DNA from: JBOHHR01 sp050740975
GTDB taxonomy: Bacteria > Pseudomonadota > Gammaproteobacteria > JBOHHR01
DNA length: 12,876 nucleotides
Reading direction: 5' to 3'
NCBI GenBank assembly: GCA_050740975.1
Contig: JBOIEE010000115.1
Location: forward strand, 1-12,876
The notes under the pieces were generated by a model. The model saw only the letters and a list, made by a program, of their open reading frames with translations, did not search any database and was not told where the DNA came from. The position numbers and the translations under genes are program-made. Of this stretch, positions 7,301-12,876 are shown one piece after another. The stretch's first letter is position 1. Every line of letters starts with the position of its first letter.

Positions 7301-7985
7301 TGCGGCTTCGCCCCTGAACACGGAATCGATCACCCTTGCTGCCGGCGCCCTGCAGGGCTTTTCGGTAGAGGCCTCTGACCCGGACCACGGCGATCAACTC
7401 ACTTTTGTGTGGTCGCTCGATGGGCGTGAAATGGCGCGCGGAAGGAGTTGGAGTTGGAAACCAGAGGAACTGCATAAGGGGGGCGCGCATACCGTGAAAG
7501 TGACGGTTTTGGATAAAGCAGGCTTGAGCGCGCAGCGCATATGGAGCGTTACCGTGCCAGCCCTCCCGGTTCCCTCAGAGGCCCAGGGATCCGCTGAACC
7601 TGCTCCCAGCGAGGAGTCCACTGCTCCGCGTGAGCCGATCGTTATGCAAAGCAATAGCTTGGTGAGAATCGAACGGGCGTTTTCTTCACTGACGACAGCC
7701 AGACCGGGGGATACGGTCGAATTCGTAACCGAGTACTCGCTAACGCTCCCAGCCGGGAACCGCGACGAATTTGTGCGGGTAACGTGGGCACTGGAACGAA
7801 AGGGAAAGAAGCTAGGTGAGGAAGGGATCCATACGAGAATGGCAAAGGCTGGAGCACATGCGGCTTCCAATCAGTTTGCTCTCCCGAAATATATGAGACC
7901 GGGCCGCTACGCCGTCGAACATAAAGTGCAGGTGGGTGAAAGTTACGCCAGCGCCCGGTCGTATTTTTCCGTTGCGCCAAACTGA
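4311..7985 (+). CDS. receptor-like transmembrane Ser/Thr protein kinase with helical repeats and periplasmic Ig/PKD-like repeats
   Basis: Predicted Hanks-type kinase of 1224 residues. Residues 8-270 are a complete catalytic domain: glycine loop GQGGMG (14-19), ATP lysine 36 (ALKVL), helix-C Glu55, catalytic loop HRDIKPTN (132-139), DFG 153-155, a threonine-bearing activation loop (GTLLGT) and PPE 183-185. Residues 310-660 are Ala/Glu/Arg-rich helices with TPR-like repeats anchored at F368, Y444, F519 and Y642. One span (about 675-693) follows, preceded by basic residues, so the kinase is cytoplasmic. Outside are four Ig/PKD-like repeats with core tryptophans W746, W841, W938 and W1034 and closing tryptophans W791, W883, W983 and W1078, a Pro/Ser/Glu linker (1083-1112), and a different beta-rich domain (1113-1222). 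In-frame TAA at 4290-4292 makes this ATG the only reasonable start, though Shine-Dalgarno support is weak. The ligand and substrates are unknown. The gene stands alone. Confidence 0.88.
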   Translation: MLISSKYAVESQLGQGGMGVVYKVEHIALGTTSALKVLQPDLLGNPEVVKRFYREARVMARLNHPNIARVVDVHRDDALQFHYFVMEYVEGKTLRQHLQRQGPLPLAAVLDITRQVARALDYAHSYTPPVIHRDIKPTNILIENGSQRVVVTDFGIAKEIAAEVDQTEITRAGTLLGTLKYCPPEQIRNESLDGSADIYALGMVIYEAYTGVHLFDRLNDDEIVAKVLHPEEYALSFKEPTPAQFAMLVRRAIAKTPAQRYRRMADLLSDLEACRATLDETTMSIGSVGTAIGVSPNRMDTDITLLATQVHESAEKRDWRLAVQLQAEARESREKAIREGAAQLAPNPFKEGCEREQAGLEHLRQDQFSLAQEAYQQAVQLLGRACELAIAEALTLRAEQARQEMLSAQGQADRYRAKDRARTVYERALTLQVQGEDRWEHQSYTGVWQIYNEARSLFEEAQQLAYRGLREEAKAAQIEAKAARERAIEKAAEERAPQAFRDAVGNEEAADAALAQEEFMQAGELYRAANRQFDVARQHASDGHEPRQAMEHQSTEVGRKAAEAHPRESDEHQTDFERSIGLLRQIELAALVDRQREQAKRAKARVQTLQERASRKKAGRRSQGQSEWIVSQADRLFKQESYPQALAKFEEAAALLSSRLDGSVLRLGTRRVTRYSGLLLVLFVLVAVVYVARFSNRSSGRDLAPPSISAWTPDQEGEVVVVPGQIQTFTVQAKGSPQAPPLRYTWFLNDEKQAEGPQWAYRPEMSEAGEQPREVRVVVSDRHNRTVEKHWQIRIASASDRPRIDGFAPAADALEVKAGGSQKFQVQVSNAVPRDPLALLWFLDGGRVAEGEGWEFQAPATGGPHRVTVELRDYTGVVDQRSWQVRVKVSASSAERLAISQVSPVVESDQEFIISVGQRQIFSFKAESPEQRALSYAWFLDGKKRGEGMQFVYRPRPIEARLGIRELKAMVSDDQGQSLEKVWRVGIREAGRGPEIIAASPLNTESITLAAGALQGFSVEASDPDHGDQLTFVWSLDGREMARGRSWSWKPEELHKGGAHTVKVTVLDKAGLSAQRIWSVTVPALPVPSEAQGSAEPAPSEESTAPREPIVMQSNSLVRIERAFSSLTTARPGDTVEFVTEYSLTLPAGNRDEFVRVTWALERKGKKLGEEGIHTRMAKAGAHAASNQFALPKYMRPGRYAVEHKVQVGESYASARSYFSVAPN

Positions 7986-8139
7986 CTCATCACGCTGATT
8001 CGTAGCCAGCACGCGACCAGGTTCGCCGTCGCATGAAGACTACGTCCCCGTGCCGCCGCTGCTTGGCGAGCTTGGATCTCGTGGTTACGGTTTACCGCCA
8101 TCCCCTGTAGCGGGATGACGGCGACCAGGCTCCTAGCGG
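7986..8139. other. convergent spacer between kinase and der
   Basis: This 154-base spacer separates the 3' ends of the kinase and der. No gene is seen. GCGACCAGGTTC (8013-8024) recurs as GCGACCAGGCTC (8121-8132), an 11 of 12 direct repeat flanking most of the spacer. A hairpin is listed separately. Confidence 0.55.
8095..8121. terminator. hairpin between convergent genes, possible bidirectional terminator
   Basis: CCG-C-CATCCC, loop CTGTAGC, GGGATG-A-CGG: a 6-bp stem, one C/A mismatch and three more pairs. It lies about 20 bases past the der stop and 110 bases past the kinase stop, where a shared terminator would be expected. Neither strand has a U-tract after it, so it is not a canonical intrinsic terminator and may only protect RNA ends. 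Confidence 0.35.
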
Positions 8140-9465
8140 CTACTCCGCATACGGATTAGGCGCGCGCCTAAACGCGATGCGGATGGGGGTACCGGTTAGA
8201 CGCAGGGCTTTTCGGATCGCGTTCTCTAGATAGCGCCGGTAAGAATCGGGCACGGAATCGGTCTGGTTGCCATGCACTACCACGGTGGGTGGCTGTTGGC
8301 CGCCCATATGGGCATAGCGCAGCTTAATCCGGCGTCCTCGAACTAGAGGAGGAGGGTGCTTGGTAACGGCCTCGCCGACGATGCGGGTCAACTCAGGCGT
8401 GGGTACTCGTACCACCGAGGAAGCATAGGCGCGGTCGATGGCGGGGAACAACATCCCCACGCCGCTGCCATGGAGGGCGGAAATATAGAGGATCTCGGCG
8501 AACCCGACAAAACGAAGCTTACGTTCGATCTCCGCTCGGATCCTCTGGCGTTGAGCGCTATCGAGCCCGTCCCACTTGTTCACGGCTACGACTAGCGCGC
8601 GTCCTCTCTCGATCATGATGCCAAGCAATGAGGCGTCCTGCTCCGTTACCGCCTCCCGGGCATCGATCAACAGCAGCGCTACATCGGAACGCTCCACGGC
8701 TCGCAACGTTTTTATGACACTCAGCTTCTCGATTCGTTGCGAGACGTGGGAGCGTCGCCGGACACCTGCTGTGTCTATCAGTAGGTAAGCCTGCCTGCCC
8801 CGGTGCAACGGTGTCGCCACACTGTCTCGCGTGGTGCCCGGTTGGTCAAACACCAGCATGCGATCCTCGCCCAACATGCGGTTGATGAGCGTGGATTTGC
8901 CCACGTTGGGTCGCCCGATCACAGACAGGCGGATAACGCCGGCGGGGATCTCGGCAGAGGAATCGGGTAGCTCGTGCGCAAAGGGGGCGAGCACGGCCTC
9001 CATGAGCGTATCCAGGCCTTGTCCATGTGCGCTGGCGATGGGTAGCGGCTGGCCTATCCCCAGAGCGTAGAAATCGCCAGCCGCTTGGTCCGGATCCAGA
9101 CCTTCCGTCTTGTTAAGGGCGAGAAAAACCGGCTTTCCCAGACGTCGCAGTTTCTCGGCGATGGTGCTGTCCGCCGAGTTCTGCCCTTGGCGCGCGTCCG
9201 CAACAAGAATCACCGCATCCGCTTCTGCCGCTGCGCGCAGCGCTTGCTGCGAAACGAGAGTCGGAAGTAGTTCTGGCGCATCTGTGAGCCCACCCGTGTC
9301 CACGAGAATATAGGGCCGGCCCCCAAGGCGCCCGTTCCCGAAGATGCGATCCCGGGTAAGGCCAGGAGTGTCGGCAACCAGGGCATCTCGGGTACGCGTC
9401 AGGGCATTGAACAAGGTCGACTTGCCGACGTTTGGACGGCCAACGATCGCGATGATGGGCTTCAT
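8140..9465 (-). CDS. der: ribosome biogenesis GTPase Der (EngA)
   Basis: Der has two tandem GTPase domains and a C-terminal KH-like domain and acts in late 50S subunit assembly in the cytoplasm. Domain 1 shows G1 GRPNVGKST at 9-17, DTGG at 56-59 and NKTE at 118-121. Domain 2 shows GRPNVGKS at 184-191, DTAG at 231-234 and NKWD at 296-299. The KH-like part runs from about 345 to the end and includes GRRIKLRYAHMGGQQPPT. With 441 residues it is compact: E. coli Der has 490, with a longer acidic linker and tail. The ATG at 9465 opens directly into the first P-loop strand, as expected, with GGGA about ten bases upstream. It is the last gene of the hisS-yfgM-bamB-der cluster, 28 bp after bamB. Confidence 0.96.
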   Translation of the reverse strand: MKPIIAIVGRPNVGKSTLFNALTRTRDALVADTPGLTRDRIFGNGRLGGRPYILVDTGGLTDAPELLPTLVSQQALRAAAEADAVILVADARQGQNSADSTIAEKLRRLGKPVFLALNKTEGLDPDQAAGDFYALGIGQPLPIASAHGQGLDTLMEAVLAPFAHELPDSSAEIPAGVIRLSVIGRPNVGKSTLINRMLGEDRMLVFDQPGTTRDSVATPLHRGRQAYLLIDTAGVRRRSHVSQRIEKLSVIKTLRAVERSDVALLLIDAREAVTEQDASLLGIMIERGRALVVAVNKWDGLDSAQRQRIRAEIERKLRFVGFAEILYISALHGSGVGMLFPAIDRAYASSVVRVPTPELTRIVGEAVTKHPPPLVRGRRIKLRYAHMGGQQPPTVVVHGNQTDSVPDSYRRYLENAIRKALRLTGTPIRIAFRRAPNPYAE

Positions 9466-9493
9466 TCAGTCGATCCCAAGCCATCGCGGGGGA

Positions 9494-10660
9494 TTACTGC
9501 GGTCGATAGGCGGCAAGCCGGCCGCCTGCGGAGTAGACGATCACGGCTCCATTGGCCGCGACAGGTGGGGCTAAAATGCGGCTCTCATCCACGTGCACGA
9601 ATGCCAGTAGCTGTCCATCGGAACGACTTAACCAATGCAAATATCCTTCTTGGTCTCCTACCGCCAGATAAGGTCCGAGGCTGGTCGGCGCTGTAGAAAG
9701 CCTACCTTTAAGCGCCTTCTGCCTCCATACTGTATCACCGGAGTAGCGGTTTAGGGCCCAAACCGCGCTGTCGCTAGCGGTGAGGTAAATTTCCCCATCG
9801 CCGAGCCCCATTCCGGCGTAGGACGACAGATCGCGGGTCCACAAGGTCTGTCCGGATTCCAACTCGATAGCCGCTAGCTTCCCTTGGTAAGCGGCGACAT
9901 AGGCCACCCCTTGGTAAAGCTGGGGCTCGGAATCGATATCCACCATGCGCTCGAGATCGGAGCGTCCCGAGGGCAAGACCAGACGCGTGTCCCAAATCAA
10001 TTTTCCCGTGCGCAGGTCGAGAGCAACCAGATGGCCGCTGTCAAAGCCGGCGAGCACGAGCGTTTCGCTGAGTAGAGGGGCGCTTGCTCCGCGCAAGGTC
10101 AGCGCCGGCTCCGTTCTGTCATAGACCCACAGACGCTTCCCGCTTGCCAATTCTAAACCAAACAGTTTCCCATCGCCGGTACGCACCACGACCACGCCCT
10201 GCGAATAACGCGGTGCGGCAAGCACCTCGCTGGAAACGCGGGCGGACCACCGCCGTTGGCCATCTTCGGCAGACAAGGCTATTACCTCGCCCTCTGTGGT
10301 TCCCAGATAGAGCTGTCCGCCGCCCAAGCCCGGTCCAGCAGAGATAAGTCGTTCGATTTCGCTATTCCAGAGCGTACTCCCGTTCTCGATATTTATCCGA
10401 GCTACGTCGCCCTTGCGATCCGCCACAAACACACTGCTCCCGTCCACGGCAGGAGTTAGCTTCAGGTAGAATTCTTCGGCCCCTGCGCCCACCTGCTCGG
10501 ACCATAAGGTCTCTATGCTTATCGCGGGCTCAAACTTTGGAAGGGGCGGAAGGGACCCCTCCTCGCCCATCCATCCGCTTGCCTTGTGCATAAACGCTTT
10601 GCTTGCGCCACAGCCCCCGAGCGCTGCTGCTGCGATCAGTAGCCAAACGCGTGCCTTCAT
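9494..10660 (-). CDS. bamB: outer membrane assembly lipoprotein BamB
   Basis: BamB is the beta-propeller lipoprotein of the BAM complex and helps BamA fold outer-membrane proteins from the periplasmic side. The 388-residue product begins with a lipoprotein signal peptide ending in the lipobox LGGC (14-17), so Cys17 would be lipidated; Gly at +2 allows export to the outer membrane. PQQ-like blades follow, each ending with a Trp and a short strand: W98, W138, W178, W223, W274 and W312, with a seventh near 343. The segment DIDSEPQ (241-247) and the LSTAPT region (321-326) match conserved BamB stretches. Its start codon overlaps the yfgM stop in an ATGA (10657-10660) and there is no good ribosome site, so translation is probably coupled to yfgM. 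Confidence 0.94.
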   Translation of the reverse strand: MKARVWLLIAAAALGGCGASKAFMHKASGWMGEEGSLPPLPKFEPAISIETLWSEQVGAGAEEFYLKLTPAVDGSSVFVADRKGDVARINIENGSTLWNSEIERLISAGPGLGGGQLYLGTTEGEVIALSAEDGQRRWSARVSSEVLAAPRYSQGVVVVRTGDGKLFGLELASGKRLWVYDRTEPALTLRGASAPLLSETLVLAGFDSGHLVALDLRTGKLIWDTRLVLPSGRSDLERMVDIDSEPQLYQGVAYVAAYQGKLAAIELESGQTLWTRDLSSYAGMGLGDGEIYLTASDSAVWALNRYSGDTVWRQKALKGRLSTAPTSLGPYLAVGDQEGYLHWLSRSDGQLLAFVHVDESRILAPPVAANGAVIVYSAGGRLAAYRPQ

Positions 10661-11304
10661 GGGGTTGGTGTTTCCGTGTCGAGTCCGAGGTTGTCGATTT
10701 TCATTTCCAGAGGGCTCTTGTCGACTAAGGGCGACAACAGTGTTAAAGCCTGCTGATAGCTCTTTCGCGCTTCCTCTTTTTCCCCCAAAGCGGCCAGTGT
10801 ATCGCCTTTTGTTTCTTGATAGACCGCTAAATCATCGACCCCCTTGAGTTGCGACAGCAGGCTCCACGCTTCCGGCGCTTTGCCCTGTGAAAGTAAAACG
10901 CGTGCGAGTCGAAGCTGGGCCGTCGTGGCTAAGGCTTCGACTTTAGCCTGCGTGTTCGCCCACTGTAAATGCTCGGCCGCCTTTTTTAGATCGCCGTCCT
11001 CGGCTTCAATTTTTGCTAACAACAACGCCGCTAAAACTCCGTAAGTGGAGCGATCATGATTTTTGATCAGTTCCTGCCCCAGCTCTTTGGCGGCTTTGGG
11101 CTTTTTCTCGGCCATGCTGGCCACCATTCTTTGATAGGTTATCGAGGCTTGTTCCGCCTCCGTTTCTTTTTTTTCACTCCAAAGGCGCCATCCCCAAACC
11201 CCTAATAAGCCGATCAATAAACCGACGACAATGGACTTGCCGTTTTCTTTCCACCAGCTCTTTAGAGCCTCGACTTGTTCTTCATCGCTGCGTAATTCGT
11301 TCAT
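10657..11304 (-). CDS. yfgM: YfgM family membrane-anchored TPR protein (ancillary SecYEG chaperone)
   Basis: YfgM is an inner-membrane protein with a periplasmic TPR domain that associates with SecYEG and PpiD and assists periplasmic protein folding. The 215-residue product starts with the family signature DEEQVEALKSWWKENGK (7-23), then a single membrane span (about 24-42, SIVVGLLIGLLGVWGWRLW) and an alpha-helical periplasmic part with TPR-like helices to the end. Length agrees with E. coli YfgM (206). A GAGGAG ribosome site lies only three bases before the ATG at 11304. It is 62 bp after hisS and overlaps bamB by 4 bp. The position between hisS and bamB is the standard gammaproteobacterial order and supports the call. 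Confidence 0.93.
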   Translation of the reverse strand: MNELRSDEEQVEALKSWWKENGKSIVVGLLIGLLGVWGWRLWSEKKETEAEQASITYQRMVASMAEKKPKAAKELGQELIKNHDRSTYGVLAALLLAKIEAEDGDLKKAAEHLQWANTQAKVEALATTAQLRLARVLLSQGKAPEAWSLLSQLKGVDDLAVYQETKGDTLAALGEKEEARKSYQQALTLLSPLVDKSPLEMKIDNLGLDTETPTP

Positions 11305-11366
11305 CTGCTCCTCGCGATGGTTTCATGTGTTTTCTGCGGCCCCTCAGGCTCGAGGATCGCCGAACG

Positions 11367-12644
11367 TTATAGGTTAGTAAACTCTTTCTTCAGATACGCC
11401 GCTAGCTCGCTCTCCGCCACTGTGACCTGCTCCGATGAGATCCGCAGATGCTTAACGGTTACCAAGCCTTGGGCGATTTCATCCTCGCCGAGCAGCAACG
11501 CTATCCTGGCGCCACTTTTATCCGCGCACTTGAACTGACTTTTGAAGCTATCCGACCCGCAGTGGGTGACCAAGCGGATCTGAGGCATTGCCTCCCGCAC
11601 CGATTCCGCGACACGCAGGGCGCTGCTGTAATATTTTTCACCGCCCACGATAAGATAGAGGTGCGGTTCATTGCTACCCCGGGCAATGTCGTTCAGTGGC
11701 GTTTCGCGCAACAGTTCGATAAGTCTGTCCATCCCGATGGCAAACCCCACGGCCGGTGTGGGTTCCCCTCCAAAATGTTCTACCAAGCCATCGTAACGCC
11801 CGCCGCCGCAGACCGCTGCCTGCGCCCCCAATTCCGCTGTCAGCCATTCAAACACGGTTTTGCTGTAATAATCTAATCCCCTTACCAAACGGGGGTTGAC
11901 GTGGTACTCGATATCGTTGTGCTCAAGGATTTCCCGCAATTGTCGAAAGTGCTGCTGTGACTTCAGGTCCACATATCGCTCGAAGGTAGGGGCCCCCTGG
12001 ATCAGCTCCTGCAGTTCAGGGTTTTTGCTGTCGAGTATGCGCAAGGGGTTGCTGCGCAAGCGGTGACGGTTGTCTTCGTCCAGCTTTTCGGCGTTGGCGC
12101 TAAAATACGAAACCAGATCGTCACGAAACTGGGCGCGCGTGGCAGCCGTGCCTAAGGTGTTGATCTCGAGTTGCAAACCACCCAGGTCCAGCAGTTGCCA
12201 AAGGCGGCGGGTGAGGATAATGAGCTCGGCATCGATGTCCGGACCGGGCATGCCGAATGCTTCCGCCCCAATTTGGTTAAACTGGCGATAGCGTCCTTTT
12301 TGCGGGCGCTCTCGCCGGAACATCGGGCCCATGTACCATAGCCGCTGCGCTTGGTTGCGAACAAGATTGTGCTGTAGGACCGCACGCACGGTACCGGCCG
12401 TCCCTTCGGGCCGTAGCGACAGACTGTCACCATTACGGTCTGTGAAGGTATACATTTCTTTTTCGACGATATCGGTGGTCTCTCCGATAGACCTTTCAAA
12501 CAAGGCGGTCTGCTCAAGAATGGGCAAGCGGATCTCTTCATAGCCGTACGATAGCAACACTACCCGTGCGCTGTTCTCGAGTCGCTGCCATAAGGGCGTT
12601 TTGTCCGGGAGGATGTCATTCATCCCCCGTACGGCTTTAATCAT
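11367..12644 (-). CDS. hisS: histidine-tRNA ligase (HisRS)
   Basis: Class IIa synthetase that charges tRNA-His in the cytoplasm, active as a homodimer. The 425-residue product (E. coli HisRS has 424) begins IKAVRGMNDILP, typical of the family. It shows LRPEGTAG (77-84), motif 2 with FRRERPQKGRYRQFNQIG (109-126), HisA motif LVRGLDYYSKTVFEW (253-267), HisB motif AVCGGGRYDGL (277-287) and motif 3 GFAIGMDRL (300-308). The anticodon-binding domain covers about 326-425. All catalytic motifs are intact. The ATG at 12644 has only weak Shine-Dalgarno support (GTAAG close to the start). It is the first gene of the hisS-yfgM-bamB-der cluster seen here. ispG usually lies upstream in related genomes but is not in the window. 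Confidence 0.97.
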   Translation of the reverse strand: MIKAVRGMNDILPDKTPLWQRLENSARVVLLSYGYEEIRLPILEQTALFERSIGETTDIVEKEMYTFTDRNGDSLSLRPEGTAGTVRAVLQHNLVRNQAQRLWYMGPMFRRERPQKGRYRQFNQIGAEAFGMPGPDIDAELIILTRRLWQLLDLGGLQLEINTLGTAATRAQFRDDLVSYFSANAEKLDEDNRHRLRSNPLRILDSKNPELQELIQGAPTFERYVDLKSQQHFRQLREILEHNDIEYHVNPRLVRGLDYYSKTVFEWLTAELGAQAAVCGGGRYDGLVEHFGGEPTPAVGFAIGMDRLIELLRETPLNDIARGSNEPHLYLIVGGEKYYSSALRVAESVREAMPQIRLVTHCGSDSFKSQFKCADKSGARIALLLGEDEIAQGLVTVKHLRISSEQVTVAESELAAYLKKEFTNL

Positions 12645-12772
12645 GCTTACGGCGATCGGCCGAGCAAGGCATGCAAACGAGCGCCGCCCGCTGCTCTCAG
12701 TGATCTTGGGAAGGAAACACTAAAATGCAGTGAAATGCCCATTGCTGAGATCTGAGAGCTTGTGAAAAAATT

Positions 12773-12784
12773 GTCGCGAGCGAC
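12773..12784. repeat. palindrome GTCGC-GA-GCGAC
   Basis: A perfect 5-bp-arm inverted repeat directly abuts and shares one base with the left foot of the large hairpin element at 12784-12872. It may be part of the same intergenic element. Confidence 0.4.
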
Positions 12785-12872
12785 GGGAAGTCGCGTTCCG
12801 CCGGAGCGCAGGAACCGGAGTGTATATTGAAATACATGAGGATTCCGAGCACCGCCGGAACGCGAGATCCCG
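12784..12872. repeat. large imperfect hairpin, REP- or MITE-like intergenic element upstream of hisS
   Basis: The 89-base stretch folds on itself. The outer stem is CGGGA (12784-12788) with TCCCG (12868-12872). After a 2x2 internal loop, TCGCGTTCCG (12791-12800) pairs perfectly with CGGAACGCGA (12856-12865). An inner region pairs AGGAACC-like with GGATTCC-like sequence. The tip is TGTAT (12821-12825), loop ATTGAA, ATACA (12832-12836). It is noncoding and lies 140 bases before hisS, toward an upstream gene outside the window. Compact GC-rich elements of this shape are often dispersed in many copies in gammaproteobacterial genomes. No second copy is seen here, so the repeat status is inferred. 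It could also act as a transcription attenuator or message stabiliser. Confidence 0.5.
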
Positions 12873-12876
12873 AGCG

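Noticed and set aside
7394..7870. Minus-strand 158-codon open frame inside the kinase
   Set aside because: It is antisense to a continuous, well-conserved kinase frame and shows no protein family motifs.
1..12876. CRISPR array, phage, integron or toxin-antitoxin module
   Set aside because: No regularly spaced direct repeats, integrase, att site or paired small genes were seen on either strand.

Overview
The window most likely comes from a gammaproteobacterium. The right-hand third carries the conserved order hisS - yfgM - bamB - der on the minus strand, and a lipid A flippase gene (msbA) lies to the left, so this is a Gram-negative cell with an outer membrane and a BAM complex. I cannot name the genus from the sequence. 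Intact genes cover roughly three quarters of the window. The rest is relics and long spacers, so the left half looks like eroding accessory DNA beside a stable housekeeping block.

Layout. 1-1326 (minus) is a graveyard of welded fragments. It holds a frame-broken small membrane protein, the N-terminal part of a sulfotransferase joined directly to the N-terminus of an alkaline-phosphatase-superfamily protein, two further AlkP blocks separated by deletions, and possibly the start of an efflux adaptor at the left edge. 1327-1550 is a spacer with a possible IS21-type end. 1551-3386 (minus) is msbA, without its usual partner lpxK. 3387-4310 is a 924-base spacer between divergent genes. It has no credible gene but several inverted repeats. 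4311-7985 (plus) is a 1224-residue transmembrane Ser/Thr protein kinase. 7986-8139 is a short convergent spacer with a hairpin. 8140-12644 (minus) is der, bamB, yfgM and hisS. 12645-12876 contains a large imperfect hairpin that looks like an intergenic repeat.

How the genes work together. HisS charges tRNA-His, YfgM is a SecYEG-associated membrane chaperone, BamB is an outer-membrane assembly lipoprotein, and Der is a 50S ribosome assembly GTPase. The cluster is tightly packed (62 bp, 4-bp overlap, 28 bp) and is probably one transcript. MsbA flips lipid A core across the inner membrane. The kinase stands alone and faces away from msbA and into der.

The best candidate for something new is the kinase. 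It has a complete catalytic domain, then three helical repeats with a 75-76 residue period plus a fourth diverged one, one membrane span, four periplasmic Ig/PKD-like repeats of about 96 residues with paired tryptophans, and a final distinct beta-type domain. This is a receptor-kinase layout in which Ig-like repeats stand where PASTA domains sit in PknB. Whether it is undescribed needs a database search that I could not run.
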